A stretch of DNA of 64,000 nucleotides. Source: an uncultured Gammaproteobacteria bacterium. Lineage in GTDB: Bacteria > Pseudomonadota > Gammaproteobacteria > HK1. The notes under the pieces are model-generated. The model was given only the letters and a program-made list of their open reading frames with translations. It had not been told where the DNA came from and searched no databases. Both the position numbers and the translations under genes were made by a program. Each line of letters starts with the position of its first letter. Positions within the stretch are counted from its first letter, which is position 1. Shown here in pieces: positions 24,287 to 33,925 of this stretch. The DNA is taken from contig OY282378.1 in NCBI GenBank assembly GCA_958295835.1, positions 885,001 to 949,000 of the forward strand. Reading direction: 5' to 3'.

Positions 24287-25735
24287 TCAGGCCCATCGCC
24301 CGCCGCCGGCGAACGGCAGCTCGACGCGGAACCGGGTCAGCCCCGGCCGGCTGTCCACGGTGAGCTCCCCCTTGAACTGCTGCACGATCTGATAGGTGAC
24401 CCACAGCCCGAGGCCGCTGCCGCCGGCGTGGTGGCGGGCAAACGGCTCGAACAGGTGCTCGACGTGCTCGTCCGGGATCGGGTCGCCGTCGTCCTCGATG
24501 GTGATGTGGAGCCGTTCCTCATGCCGGCGGACGTCGCAACCGATCGCCCCTCCGTCCTCGACCGCTTCGATGGCATTGAGGAGCAGGTTGATGAGCACCT
24601 GCCGGACCTGGGTGGAGGGGAGCGCCATCGACCCGGTCACCGTGCTCTCCCATCGCAGCGTCGCGTGCTTCTTGTGGACCTCGGGCAGGACGAGGGTGCG
24701 CACGTCGTCGATGTCCTGCGCGGACAGGGGATGGGTCTCGAGCCTGGCCTCGACCAGCAGCGCCGAGACCGTCTCCCTGATCTGCTGCAACCCGCGCTCC
24801 AGCAGCGACACCGTCCGGTGCGAAAGCGCTTCCTGGCCGCCGTGGCGCCGCCAGGTGCTCAGCGCGGTGAGCATCCCGCCCAGCGGATTGTTGATCTCGT
24901 GGGCGACGCCCGCAGACAGGCGCCCGAGGGCAGCAAGGCGCTCCGTGGCCACCATCTGCCGCTCGACGTCGCGCTTTTCCCGAAGGTCCCGGAGCATCAT
25001 CCGGAACTGGCCGGTGAGCCGGCCGATCTCGTCGCCGGACCGGATTTGCGGGAGCACGATCTCCTCGGGTGCGAGGGTCGCAACCTTGGACATGCCGTCG
25101 GCCAGATGCACGAGGGGGGCGGCGACCCGGCCCCCCCAACCCCAGGCCAGGGGGACCAGCGCGAGCAGCACCAGCACCGTGGTCCACACCGTTCCGCGCA
25201 CGATCTCGTACAGGGGCGGCAGCAGGCGCGAGCGCGGATAGATGAGGACCACGCGCCCGAGGTTGGCGCCCGCGAATTCGATGGGCACCATCATCAGCAG
25301 GCGGTCGCCGGCCTCGTCTTCGATGGCCGCCGGGGTTCGACCCCCTTTCGCCGCCGCGCCGTCCCGGGGCGATCCCGCCGCGAGTCCCACGTCCTCCAGC
25401 CGCGCGAGGATGGGGAACTGCTCGGGCCGGCTCGAGACGAACACCCGTCCCCGCGCGTCCGCGACCACCACCGCCAACGGATCGGACATCCCCGCCTCGG
25501 CCGAGGCGAGTCCCTGGATGCGGAGGTAGGCCGTCCACACCGCATCCTTCCGAATCGGGTCCGCGAGCGCGTTCGCGAGCACCGCCCCGAGTCCTTCGGC
25601 GCTCGCGAACAGGTCGGACCTGGCGGACTCGTACGTCCTCACCGCGGTGGTCGATGCAAGAGCAATCGCCGTCAGCAGGATGACGCCGGTGAACGCGAGG
25701 GGGATCTTGTACCTATAGCTGAGGTCCCTGAGCAT
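24287..25735 (-). CDS. aioS: AioS, arsenite-responsive sensor histidine kinase
   Basis: The 482-residue inner-membrane kinase has two membrane segments (about residues 11-30 and 180-200) enclosing a periplasmic sensor domain. A HAMP linker, the dimerisation domain with His in SAGVAHEINNPLGG (about residue 279) and the ATPase domain (LINLLLNAIEAVEDGG, EDDGDPIPDEHVEHLFEPF, GGSGLGLWVTYQIV) follow. It overlaps the end of aioX by 23 bp, so the two are translationally coupled. By family knowledge it reads arsenite through the periplasmic AioX protein and phosphorylates AioR. Confidence 0.9.
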   Translation of the reverse strand: MLRDLSYRYKIPLAFTGVILLTAIALASTTAVRTYESARSDLFASAEGLGAVLANALADPIRKDAVWTAYLRIQGLASAEAGMSDPLAVVVADARGRVFVSSRPEQFPILARLEDVGLAAGSPRDGAAAKGGRTPAAIEDEAGDRLLMMVPIEFAGANLGRVVLIYPRSRLLPPLYEIVRGTVWTTVLVLLALVPLAWGWGGRVAAPLVHLADGMSKVATLAPEEIVLPQIRSGDEIGRLTGQFRMMLRDLREKRDVERQMVATERLAALGRLSAGVAHEINNPLGGMLTALSTWRRHGGQEALSHRTVSLLERGLQQIRETVSALLVEARLETHPLSAQDIDDVRTLVLPEVHKKHATLRWESTVTGSMALPSTQVRQVLINLLLNAIEAVEDGGAIGCDVRRHEERLHITIEDDGDPIPDEHVEHLFEPFARHHAGGSGLGLWVTYQIVQQFKGELTVDSRPGLTRFRVELPFAGGGRWA

Positions 25736-26591
25736 ATCGGCCGTCCACGAACCGGATGATCTGTTGGATTCGGTCGTACCAGGTATCCTCGCCCGGCACG
25801 AACCCGTCGAGGTTCATGCGTCCCAGCAGCAGCCGTCCTTCGTCGTTGTCTTCCATCGACACGAAGATCCGCCGGATCGCGTCGAGATCGTCCGCGGCCA
25901 GGGAAACCCGGGCGACGATGGGCGGGAAGCCGTACCAGTCGGACCTGGCGACCACGCGGGTCTGGCGAGTCAACTCCGGTTCGATCCGGGCGAGCGTCTC
26001 CCAGATGTAGCCGTCCACCGCCCCGGCCTGCGCGAGCCCCACCGCCACCGCCCGTACCGTGTCCTGATGCGCCCAGGTGAAGAACGTCTTGCGAAACAGC
26101 GTGGCGCTGCGAAGCCCTCGTTTCAGCATCTCGTACTGCGGCACCAGATACCCCGAGTTCGAGTCCGGATCGGAGTAGGCGAACACGACTCCCCGGAGGT
26201 CGGCATAGGAACGGCGGCGCGTATCCGATGCCCGTACGATGAGGTAGGACCGATAGCGCGGCGTCCCTTCGAACACCGGCACCGCCACCAGCCGCCACCG
26301 GTCGCGATGGCGAACGTAGGGGGCGCCGCACACCCATGCGATGTCGATCTCGTCCTTCGACAGCAGCTCGCTGATCTCGGCGTAACTCCCGCGCTGGACG
26401 AACCCGACGTCCCGGCCAAGCCGCTCCTCCAGATGCGCCTCCCACTGCGCCAGGAACTCGCCCTGGTCTTGCAGGATGACCGCGGTGATGCCGAATTTCA
26501 GCGCTGCGCGGGCGGGTGGCCCGGCGCCTGACGCGGAATCCGCGCACCACAGGCCGAGGACCGCGATCAGGGAGCAGGCTGTGCGTCTCAT
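25713..26591 (-). CDS. aioX: AioX, periplasmic arsenite-binding protein (PhnD family)
   Basis: The 292-residue protein has a signal peptide (MRRTACSLIAVLGLWCADSASG) and the PhnD-type substrate-binding fold: LKFGITAVILQDQGEFLAQW, DIAWVCGAPYV, and YSDPDSNSGYLVPQYEM. Cys88 in WVCGAPYV matches the cysteine implicated in arsenite recognition by AioX. No ABC permease is nearby; the next gene is the sensor kinase, as in other aioXSR loci. I chose the ATG at 26591 because it gives a proper signal peptide, although the ribosome-binding site is weak. The signal peptide contains a Cys at position 16 that is not a convincing lipobox. Confidence 0.88.
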   Translation of the reverse strand: MRRTACSLIAVLGLWCADSASGAGPPARAALKFGITAVILQDQGEFLAQWEAHLEERLGRDVGFVQRGSYAEISELLSKDEIDIAWVCGAPYVRHRDRWRLVAVPVFEGTPRYRSYLIVRASDTRRRSYADLRGVVFAYSDPDSNSGYLVPQYEMLKRGLRSATLFRKTFFTWAHQDTVRAVAVGLAQAGAVDGYIWETLARIEPELTRQTRVVARSDWYGFPPIVARVSLAADDLDAIRRIFVSMEDNDEGRLLLGRMNLDGFVPGEDTWYDRIQQIIRFVDGRYAQGPQL

Positions 26592-26674
26592 GTCGTCGCC
26601 CCGCTCGAATGGCGCCCTGGACTTTCGAAGCGCCCACGTTGCCTCCCGTTGCGCCGCACCGCCGCAGGGCCGGG

Positions 26675-26890
26675 TCACGCGGACCTCGCGTTCGCCGGCC
26701 GTTCTCCGATGGCCTGTTCCCGGCGCGCTTGCGCAAGCTCATAGCTTACCTGCATCCGCATCCAGTGCTGGACGGTACCCGAACCGACATCCTCCAAGGC
26801 CAGCGCCATGTTGACGGACACCCAGGCCCTGCCGTTCAGGCGGTGCACGAGACAGCGCTCGGCTTGGCGGAGGCGGGCGTCATGGCGAAG
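26675..26890 (-). pseudogene. HigA-type antitoxin remnant in the aioX-aioB interval
   Basis: On the minus strand the frame reads HRLNGRAWVSVNMALALEDV followed by GSGTVQHWMRMQVSYELAQA and RREQAIGE, then a stop at 26675. This is the C-terminal two thirds of HigA/VapI-type antitoxins (LNGRA.VS..MALRLE...W...HWLRMQ..YDLAQAR). The beginning of the helix-turn-helix upstream is frame-shifted or lost, and no higB toxin is seen. It sits between the start of aioX and the regulatory sites of aioBA. Confidence 0.55.
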
Positions 26891-26942
26891 CGAACCATGA
26901 GGGCCTTCGGCGACATGTGCCTCATGCCGGTCGAGGAGGTAT

Positions 26943-26964
26943 GGCGTTACTCCTTGGTAACGCC
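26943..26964. promoter_or_regulatory. Distal GTTAC-N6-GTAAC palindrome, candidate AioR site
   Basis: GGCGTTAC and GTAACGCC form a perfect 8-bp inverted repeat around a 6-bp centre. The inner GTTAC-N6-GTAAC (26946-26961) recurs at 27096-27111, exactly 150 bp away. It lies about 260 bp upstream of the sigma-54 promoter of aioBA. Confidence 0.5.
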
Positions 26965-27095
26965 TCCCTCCTTTCGGCGGCCTCCGGTCTCCGCTCTCGT
27001 GCCGGCCGGTAAGGAAGTCTCCGCGTTCAACCGGTTGTCGATGTTCATGAACGCGAGTGACGGAGGCCGGGCGGCAGACTACGCTCGATGCCGTG

Positions 27096-27111
27096 GTTAC
27101 GGTCCGGTAAC
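27096..27111. promoter_or_regulatory. Proximal GTTAC-N6-GTAAC palindrome, candidate AioR site
   Basis: The arms GTTAC/GTAAC with a 6-bp centre are the same as in the distal site. It is centred about 100 bp upstream of the -24 element, the usual distance for enhancer sites of sigma-54 activators. Confidence 0.55.
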
Positions 27112-27204
27112 ACAGGATGAAGGCATGTGATGCGACGGGCGTCGAGCGCGACGCAACCCGTTGAATCCCGGCGGATATCCCGATCGGGAGGCCATTCCTG
27201 TACC

Positions 27205-27220
27205 TGGTACGGCCCTTGCA
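27205..27220 (+). promoter_or_regulatory. Sigma-54 (-24/-12) promoter of aioBA
   Basis: TGGTAC, 5 bp, then TTGCA fits the consensus TGGCAC-N5-TTGCW with one change. It lies 91 bp upstream of the aioB start. It agrees with the GAFTGA-bearing AioR encoded by the divergent operon. Confidence 0.7.
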
Positions 27221-27310
27221 GGAAATTTCTCTGACTCAAGACCGGCTGGCGCGAGCCAACCCGGTGATACACGCATCCGGTACCACACCCATGAGGAGGC
27301 GAGACGGGAG

Positions 27311-27826
27311 ATGAACAAACTCAGCAGACGTGGATTTCTCAAGGCGGGCGGAGGCGGGGTCGCGGCCGGGGCGGCAGTGTCGGTCGGCGCGGTCGTCGCG
27401 AGCCCGGAAGCCAGGGCCGCGGCCGGGGCGATCCTGCCCTACGAAGAGAAAGTAATCGGCCAGGCCGGGAAGCTCACGGTGGGCCGGCCGGTCACCTTCG
27501 CGTACCCCGACGACGCCTCGCCCTGCACCCTCGTGAAGATCGGGCGAGCAGTTCCGGGCGGGGTCGGTCCCGAGGGCGACATCGTGGCCTACAGCAGCCT
27601 GTGTACCCACATGGGCTGCCCGGTGGTGTACGACAGCGCATCGAGCACCTTCCGCTGTCCGTGCCACTACAGCACCTTCGACGCCGAGCTGTCCGGCCAG
27701 ATGGTCTGCGGGCAGGCCACGGAGAACCTTCCGCAGATCGTGCTCCGGCACGACGAGGCGGATGACAGCGTCTCCGCGGTCGCGGTCGACGGCCTGATCT
27801 ACGGCCGCGTCTCCAACATCCTGTGA
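27311..27826 (+). CDS. aioB: Arsenite oxidase small (Rieske) subunit
   Basis: The 171-residue protein opens with a twin-arginine signal ([32 protein letters not shown]). Its Rieske [2Fe-2S] ligands are in [10 protein letters not shown] and CPCHYSTFD. It carries electrons from the molybdenum subunit AioA to a periplasmic acceptor. The TAT signal would export the folded AioAB pair, as known for this family. The ATG at 27311 gives the complete signal; GAGGAGG lies 11 nt upstream. aioA starts 14 bp after its stop. Confidence 0.95.
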   Translation: MNKLSRRGFLKAGGGGVAAGAAVSVGAVVASPEARAAAGAILPYEEKVIGQAGKLTVGRPVTFAYPDDASPCTLVKIGRAVPGGVGPEGDIVAYSSLCTHMGCPVVYDSASSTFRCPCHYSTFDAELSGQMVCGQATENLPQIVLRHDEADDSVSAVAVDGLIYGRVSNIL

Positions 27827-27840
27827 AGGGGGGAAAGTCG

Positions 27841-30306
27841 ATGAGCATCAACAAGGACAGGATTCCGCTGCCGCCCGCCGACGCCCGGAAGACGCTCATG
27901 ACGTGCCACTTCTGCATCGTCGGATGCGGCTACCACGTCTACAAGTGGGACGCGAACCGCGAGGGAGGGCGCGCCCCGCACGAAAACGCGCTCGGGCTCG
28001 ACTTCCGGACCCAGCTTCCGGCCCAGTCGGTGGTGATGACCCCGGCGATGCACAACGTGATCACCGGAAGGGACGGCCACAGGCACAACATCATGGTCCT
28101 GCCGGACAAGGAGTGCTCGGTCAACCAGGGGCTGTCGTCCACCCGCGGCGGGCAGCTCGCGTCGGTGATGTACACCCCCGAGGGGGCCGGGGCCAACCGG
28201 CTGAAGCACCCGCGGCAGTCCACCGGCGACGACTGGATCGACACCACCTGGGATCGCGCCCTCGCGATCTACGGCGGGCTGGCGAAACGCATCCTCGACG
28301 AGCACGGCCCCGACCAGCTCATGTTCAACTGCTTCGACCACGGGGGCGCGGGCGGGGGGTTCGAGAACACCTGGGGCACCGGCAAGCTCATGTTCTCCGC
28401 CTTCCGGACCAAGATGGTCCGCATCCACAACCGCCCGGCCTACAACTCCGAGTGTCATGCCTCGCTCGACATGGGGGTCGGCGAGCTCAACAACTCCTAC
28501 GAGGACGCGGAAGTCGCCGACACCATCGTCGCCGTCGGCACCAACGCCTACGAGACGCAGACCAACTACTTCCTGGCCCACTGGATCCCGAACCTGACCG
28601 GGGAGAGCATCGGCAAGAAGAAGGAGTGGTTCCCCGGCGAGTCGGCGGAACGCGCGAAGCTGATCATCGTGGACCCGCGCCGCACCGTGACCGTCACCGT
28701 TGCGGAGCAGGTGGCGGGCAGGGAGAACGTGCTGCATCTGGACATCGAGCCCGGCACCGACATCGCGCTGTTCAACGGCCTGCTGACCCATGTGGTCGAG
28801 CAGGGGTGGCACGACCGGGATTTCATCGCCGCGCATACCACCGGATTCGACGCCGCGCTGGCGGCGAACCGGATGAGCCTCGAGGAGACGAGCCGGATCA
28901 CCGGCGTCCCGGTGGCCGATCTGAAGAAAGCGGCGCAGTGGGCGTATGCGCCGAAGGCCTCCGGGCATCGGCGGCGCACGATGCACGCCTACGAGAAGGG
29001 GATCATCTGGGGCAACGACAACTACAGGATCCAGTCGTCCCTGGTGGACCTGGTGCTGGCGACCCACAACGTCGGGCGGCGGGGCACCGGCGTGGTGCGC
29101 ATGGGAGGGCACCAGGAAGGGTACGCCCGCCCGCCCTATCCGGGGCCGCGGCCCGCACCCTACATCGACCAGGAGATCATCAACGGCAACGGCATGATGC
29201 TCACCTCCTGGGCGTGCAACAACTTCCAGACCACCTTGAACGCGGAGCAGTACCGCGAGGTGGTGCTGAAACGCTCGCGGATGGTGAAGGCGGCGCTGGC
29301 GGGCGCGAAGGGCGCGACCGTGTCCGAGACCATCGACATCGCCTACGAGGCGGTCAGGAACGGCGGGCTGTTCGTCACCGTCATCGACCTCTACCCCGTG
29401 AAGTTCATGGACGCGGGCCACCTCGCGCTTCCCGCCGCGCACCCCGGGGAGATGAACCTCACGTCCATGAACGGGGAGCGGCGGATGCGCCTGTCCGAGA
29501 AGTTCATGGACCCGCCCGGCGCCGCCAGGGCCGACTGCCTCATCGCGGCGGACATCGCCAACACCGTCAAGGCGCTCTACGAGAAGGACGGCAACGCCGA
29601 GATGGCGCAGCGGTTCTCGGGCTTCGACTGGAGCATCGAGGAGGATGCCTTCAACGACGGCTTCCGCCGGCCGGAGGGCATCGACAGCCAGGGAGGGGGC
29701 ACCGGGCATCTGGTCACCTACGACCGGCTGCGCGCGATGGGCAACAACGGCGTGCAGCTTCCGGTGAAGGAGTACACCGGCGGCAAGCTGGTCGGCACCC
29801 CGATGATCTACGCCGACTACGAGTTCTCGACCGCCGACGGGAAGGCGCACTTCAAGCCGGCGCCCTGGCCGGGGCTGCCGGAGCCGGTGGCGAAGCAGAA
29901 GTCGAAGTACCGGTTCTGGATCAACAACGGGCGGACCAACCACATCTGGCAGACCGCCTACCACGACAAGTACATCGACTTCCGCCGCAGCCGCTACCCC
30001 ATGTCCCCGCTGGAGATGAATCCGGGCGACGCGCAGTCGCTCGGAGTAGAGTCGGGCGACATCGTCGAAGTCCTCAACGACTACGGCTCGACGTTCGCCA
30101 TGGCCTACCTGGAGCCGGACATCAAGCCGGGCCAGACGTTCATGATGTTCGCCTACGACAACGGGGTCATGGGAGACGTCACCACGGAGTGGACCGACGA
30201 GAACGTCGTGCCCTACTACAAGGGGACGTGGGCGGACGTGCGCCGGGTCGGAAGCATGGATGACTACAAGCGCACGGTGAGCTTCAAGCGCCGGCGCTAC
30301 GGGTAA
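27841..30306 (+). CDS. aioA: Arsenite oxidase large (molybdopterin) subunit
   Basis: The 821-residue protein has the family's usual length. Near the N-terminus CHFCIVGC supplies the three cysteines of the [3Fe-4S] cluster; [13 protein letters not shown] follows, where Ser replaces the fourth Cys as in known AioA. The arsenite-site block [23 protein letters not shown] and the DMSO-reductase-family molybdopterin segments are present ([33 protein letters not shown]). It oxidises arsenite to arsenate in the periplasm and has no signal of its own, being exported with AioB. The ATG at 27841 follows AAGGGGGG. A strong terminator lies 32 bp after the stop. No cytochrome c or moeA gene follows. Confidence 0.95.
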   Translation: MSINKDRIPLPPADARKTLMTCHFCIVGCGYHVYKWDANREGGRAPHENALGLDFRTQLPAQSVVMTPAMHNVITGRDGHRHNIMVLPDKECSVNQGLSSTRGGQLASVMYTPEGAGANRLKHPRQSTGDDWIDTTWDRALAIYGGLAKRILDEHGPDQLMFNCFDHGGAGGGFENTWGTGKLMFSAFRTKMVRIHNRPAYNSECHASLDMGVGELNNSYEDAEVADTIVAVGTNAYETQTNYFLAHWIPNLTGESIGKKKEWFPGESAERAKLIIVDPRRTVTVTVAEQVAGRENVLHLDIEPGTDIALFNGLLTHVVEQGWHDRDFIAAHTTGFDAALAANRMSLEETSRITGVPVADLKKAAQWAYAPKASGHRRRTMHAYEKGIIWGNDNYRIQSSLVDLVLATHNVGRRGTGVVRMGGHQEGYARPPYPGPRPAPYIDQEIINGNGMMLTSWACNNFQTTLNAEQYREVVLKRSRMVKAALAGAKGATVSETIDIAYEAVRNGGLFVTVIDLYPVKFMDAGHLALPAAHPGEMNLTSMNGERRMRLSEKFMDPPGAARADCLIAADIANTVKALYEKDGNAEMAQRFSGFDWSIEEDAFNDGFRRPEGIDSQGGGTGHLVTYDRLRAMGNNGVQLPVKEYTGGKLVGTPMIYADYEFSTADGKAHFKPAPWPGLPEPVAKQKSKYRFWINNGRTNHIWQTAYHDKYIDFRRSRYPMSPLEMNPGDAQSLGVESGDIVEVLNDYGSTFAMAYLEPDIKPGQTFMMFAYDNGVMGDVTTEWTDENVVPYYKGTWADVRRVGSMDDYKRTVSFKRRRYG

Positions 30307-30337
30307 CCTCCGGCCGATTCGGTCCTGCGTTCTTCAT

Positions 30338-30372
30338 GCCCGCGGCCGCCGGTGGCGGCCGCGGGCGTCTTT
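30338..30372 (+). terminator. Intrinsic terminator after aioA
   Basis: GCCCGCGGCCGCC and GGCGGCCGCGGGC form a perfect 13-bp stem with a 3-nt loop (GGT), followed by GTCTTT. It closes the aioBA transcript. The remainder of the 30,307-30,669 interval shows no supported gene. Confidence 0.8.
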
Positions 30373-30669
30373 CCGGTCCGGCGCCACGGCCGGGGCCAGT
30401 GCGAAGTTCTCCATGGAAACCGCCGGTAGCCCATGCCGGCCGCTACGGCAGCCGACGAGATCGATGGGCACCTTGTCGGGGACCGGGCGCCTTGGACGTT
30501 TCAGCTCGATGATCCGTGGAGGGGTTCATTGACTGGCGGCCCGGTCCGGCATACGTTCCTTCGACCGGCGGTTCCGGCCCGGTTCAGCCTCCCCCGGACG
30601 CCTGCGGCGCCCCGCGGGTCACGTGTTCCGGGCCGGGTGCCGTCAAACCGAACCGAGGAGGAAGCTTCG

Positions 30670-31701
30670 ATGATCAAGAAAGCAGTCGCATGGGCGCTCC
30701 TGGCGGGATTCCTGTCGGGCGTCGCTCCGGGCATCGCCGTCGATGCGCAGGCGAAGGAGATTCGTTGGGGAACGTCGCGGGTGGGATCCACCGGCAACCG
30801 GGCGGTCACCAACCTGGTGCAGGTGCTCAACAAGGCGGTGCCGGACTACAACTTCACCGTCCAGCCGACCCCGGGCGCGATCGTGACCGTCAAGGGGTAC
30901 GCCATCGGAGACTTCGAGGGGTACTACGGATCCGACGTGGCGTTCTACGAGCTGGCCAACGGCATCAACCGTTTCGAAGGCTTCAGGGAGAAGATGGAGC
31001 GCGAGCCGGTGCAGTCGTTCTGGACCTTCACCATCGAGATGGGCGTCGGCATCCACGCGCGCGACGTGGGCAAGGTGACCCGATGGGGAGATCTGGACGG
31101 AGTGCGCGTGTTCACCGGTCCTCGCCCCTGGGATACCCGGGCCCAGTTGGAGCGCGCGTTCAAGGTGCTCGGAATCAATCACGAGTATATCGAGGTGAGT
31201 GTGAAGACGGCGGGGTCGTTGCTGGAGCAGGGCCGCTTCGTCGCGCTGGGGGTCTACACCAACGCCGAGGCGTCCACCGCGCCGTGGATCCAGGAAGCGT
31301 CCCTGCAGGCCGACTGGGCGTCGCTCAGCCCGGACGCGGGCGAGCTCGACAAGCTGGCCGGCGCCGGCTTCAAGGTCGTCGAGGTCGATACGTCGGTGTT
31401 CGGCAAGAAGAAGACCCACGCCGACAAGGCGGCGATGCTCCCGTTCTTCTACGGGCTGCACCTCGGCATGGACGTCTCGGAGGAGGACATGTACCGGATC
31501 CTCCTGGCCGCGGAGGCGAACGTGGACGAGCTCGCCCAGGCCGACAAGGCGTTCAAGCAGATCCAGAGGGACATGCCCCTGATGCAGCGCCGCGGCGTCG
31601 AGGCGGCGGTCGACCTGGTCCCGGTTCACCCCGGTCTTGCGAAGTACATGCGCGAGAAGGGGGTCTGGGACGCGAAGTGGGATTCGCGCATCGCCAAGTA
31701 G
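30670..31701 (+). CDS. TAXI-family TRAP transporter solute-binding protein
   Basis: The 343-residue protein has a signal peptide (KKAVAWALLAGFLSGVAPGIAVDAQA) and the TAXI pattern: IRWGTSRVGSTGNRAVTNLVQVL near the mature N-terminus and YEVSVKTAGSLLEQGR-like blocks. It binds its solute in the periplasm and delivers it to the fused permease encoded 199 bp downstream. TAXI systems usually carry dicarboxylates or amino acids; this substrate is unknown. GAGGAGG lies 8 nt before the ATG. A hairpin between it and the permease may raise its level relative to the permease. Confidence 0.9.
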   Translation: MIKKAVAWALLAGFLSGVAPGIAVDAQAKEIRWGTSRVGSTGNRAVTNLVQVLNKAVPDYNFTVQPTPGAIVTVKGYAIGDFEGYYGSDVAFYELANGINRFEGFREKMEREPVQSFWTFTIEMGVGIHARDVGKVTRWGDLDGVRVFTGPRPWDTRAQLERAFKVLGINHEYIEVSVKTAGSLLEQGRFVALGVYTNAEASTAPWIQEASLQADWASLSPDAGELDKLAGAGFKVVEVDTSVFGKKKTHADKAAMLPFFYGLHLGMDVSEEDMYRILLAAEANVDELAQADKAFKQIQRDMPLMQRRGVEAAVDLVPVHPGLAKYMREKGVWDAKWDSRIAK

Positions 31702-31722
31702 CTCTGGTGCTTCAACTCGGGT

Positions 31723-31745
31723 GCGGGCGCGGTTCTCGCGCCCGC
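31723..31745 (+). terminator. Hairpin between the TAXI binding protein and TRAP permease genes
   Basis: GCGGGCGCG and CGCGCCCGC form a perfect 9-bp stem around GTTCT. No T-run follows. Such hairpins commonly stabilise the upstream mRNA or attenuate transcription into the permease gene. Confidence 0.45.
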
Positions 31746-31900
31746 GCTCCCTGCCCTTGCCGTGAAGAATGGTCGTGGAAGCCTCCTGCGCATCCCGACC
31801 CTCGTGGCGAGCGGGGACGCTCGCGTTCCCAGGACGGCGAGCCCGCGAGGCCGTGGGCTCGTTCCGTTCCGGACCATGAGGGTGTGACGACCGCAAGCCG

Positions 31901-33880
31901 ATGAACGACCCGCCCGCCTCCCGCTCCCGGCCCCGCGCGACGGTGGAGCTTCTCTACTTCGCCACCGCCATCGCGTTCTTCGCCTGGCTGCTCTACTACT
32001 ACCTCACGACCGCCGGCGGGCCGACCCTGCTCGCCTTCACCGTGGTCCCGGTGACCTTCGTGCTGTTCACCCTCGACGCACTGCGCAAGGACGAGCTGTA
32101 TCCCTCGCTCGGCCCGATCCCCAACTACTGCATCGCGGCCGTGTACTGCGCGATCTCGATCACCGTCTCCATCTACATGTTCGTGGAGTTCGAAGCTCTC
32201 GGCACCGTGCGCGCCGGCATCTGGGACCCCACCGACCTCTGGCTCGGTGGCCTGATGGCCCTGCTGGTGATGGAGTACGCCCGCAAGCGCTACTTCGTGC
32301 TCTTCGTGCTGAACATCGTCCTCATCCTCTACGCGGTGTACGGCCGCGCGGTGCCGGGGATGTTCAACCACCCGGGACTGTCCTGGAAACGGATCGTCAC
32401 CTCGATGAGCCTGGAGGACACCACCGGCATCTTCTCGGGGCTGCCGCAGCTCGCCCTGACCCTGATCGGATCCTTCGTGCTGGTGCTGGCGGTGCTGCGC
32501 GCCTTCGGTTGCGTGGACTCGATCCTGCGCGGCGCCTCGCGCATCGCGGCGCGCTCTCGCTACGCCCTTCCCCAGGCGGCGGTGGTGGGTTCCATGGGGG
32601 TCGCCGCGGTGAGCGGCAGCGGCGCCGCGAACGCCGTCACCACCGGGTCGGCCACGATTCCCGCCCTGATCAACGCGGGGATGACCCGCGAAGACGCGGC
32701 GTCGGTGGAGACCTCGGCGTCGCTGGGCGGGCAGCTCATGCCGCCGATCATGGGGATCTCGGCCTTCCTCATGGCGGACTTCCTGGACCGCAGCTACTTC
32801 GACGTCGTCGCTCGCGGCTATGCGCCGGCGCTCGTGTACTTCCTGGCGGTGGCGCTCGGGGTCTACCTCATGTCGGTGCGCCAGCGGGGGCTTGTGACCG
32901 TCGGGTCGGCGGAGCCCATGGACTGGCAGGACTGGACCCGGATCGGTGCCTTCCTCGGGGTCGTGGCCGGGCTCATCGGGTTGATGTCGGTGCTGCACCT
33001 CGCGCCCATGTTCGCGGCACTCTATGTGTTCGCGGGCGTCGGGGCCGCGCTCTTCCTGATGCAGGCGGTGACCGCCTTCCGCGCTCACGGGACGGACGGG
33101 GCGCGGACCCTGGGCGCGACCCTGCTGCGCTTCTTCGACACCTTCGCCTCGATGACCGCCGAGCTCACGCTGCTGCTCGCGACCCTCTCGATCCTGACCA
33201 GCGCCTTCGTCAATACCGGCGTTCCCCCCAAGGTCGGCTTCATCCTCGTCGAGGCGGCATCCATCAACCTCTTGGCGATGGTCGTCATGGCCTTCCTGTT
33301 CGGGGCGCTGCTGGGGATGGGACTGCCGCCCGCGCCGACCTACATCCTGACCGCGCTGGTCATCGCCCCCCAGATGATCAAGGTCGGGGTGGACCCGTGG
33401 CCGGTGCACTTCTTCGCGTTCTTCCTGGCGGTGTGGGGGGAGCTGACCCCGCCCACCTCGGTGGTGGCGGCGGTCACGTCGAAGATTGCGCGCGCCTCCT
33501 TCATGGGCACCCTGGTGCGCTCGATCGGACTCTGCGGAAGCCTCTTCGTGCTGATGGCGGCGGTGTTCCTGCGACCGGAGATCGTGCTGGAGCCGGGACT
33601 TGCGCAACTTGCGGCCACCGGCCTGGTGCTCGCGGCCACCGTCGGTCTGACCTTCAGCGTGCAGGCGCGCTTCAGCGCGAACGTACCCCTCGACCTGACG
33701 GCGCGCGCGGTGCTTGCCGGCTTCTCGGTGGTCGCGCTCGCCCACCCCGATCCTCGGATCGCGGCTCTGGCGTGCATCCCGGTGGCGGGGTTCGCGGGAT
33801 ACTGGCTCCTGCGCCGGCGCGGCGCGGAAACGGCAGGCGCCACCGCCAGGGCGGGTGAAATGAGCCACCGCGGAGCGTAG
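31901..33880 (+). CDS. TRAP transporter fused permease (4TM + 12TM)
   Basis: The 659-residue inner-membrane protein joins the small (DctQ-like, about residues 20-150) and large (DctM-like) TRAP domains, as is usual for TAXI systems. The DctM core has GSMGVAAVSGSGAANAVTTGSATIPALINAGM and SLGGQLMPPIMGISAFLMADFL, with a second half containing GMGLPPAPTYILTALVIAPQMIKVG and WGELTPPTSVVAAV. It uses an ion gradient to move the solute bound by the preceding gene's product. The start is the ATG at 31901. Confidence 0.92.
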   Translation: MNDPPASRSRPRATVELLYFATAIAFFAWLLYYYLTTAGGPTLLAFTVVPVTFVLFTLDALRKDELYPSLGPIPNYCIAAVYCAISITVSIYMFVEFEALGTVRAGIWDPTDLWLGGLMALLVMEYARKRYFVLFVLNIVLILYAVYGRAVPGMFNHPGLSWKRIVTSMSLEDTTGIFSGLPQLALTLIGSFVLVLAVLRAFGCVDSILRGASRIAARSRYALPQAAVVGSMGVAAVSGSGAANAVTTGSATIPALINAGMTREDAASVETSASLGGQLMPPIMGISAFLMADFLDRSYFDVVARGYAPALVYFLAVALGVYLMSVRQRGLVTVGSAEPMDWQDWTRIGAFLGVVAGLIGLMSVLHLAPMFAALYVFAGVGAALFLMQAVTAFRAHGTDGARTLGATLLRFFDTFASMTAELTLLLATLSILTSAFVNTGVPPKVGFILVEAASINLLAMVVMAFLFGALLGMGLPPAPTYILTALVIAPQMIKVGVDPWPVHFFAFFLAVWGELTPPTSVVAAVTSKIARASFMGTLVRSIGLCGSLFVLMAAVFLRPEIVLEPGLAQLAATGLVLAATVGLTFSVQARFSANVPLDLTARAVLAGFSVVALAHPDPRIAALACIPVAGFAGYWLLRRRGAETAGATARAGEMSHRGA

Positions 33881-33925
33881 ATCCCGCGAAGCGGAGCTCA
33901 CGCTCGAAATCTCCCGCGTGCCGCC

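Noticed and set aside
26516..27130. A plus-strand frame in the aioX-aioB interval
   Set aside because: It has no domain pattern; the opposite strand carries a recognisable HigA remnant and the interval contains the aioBA control sites.
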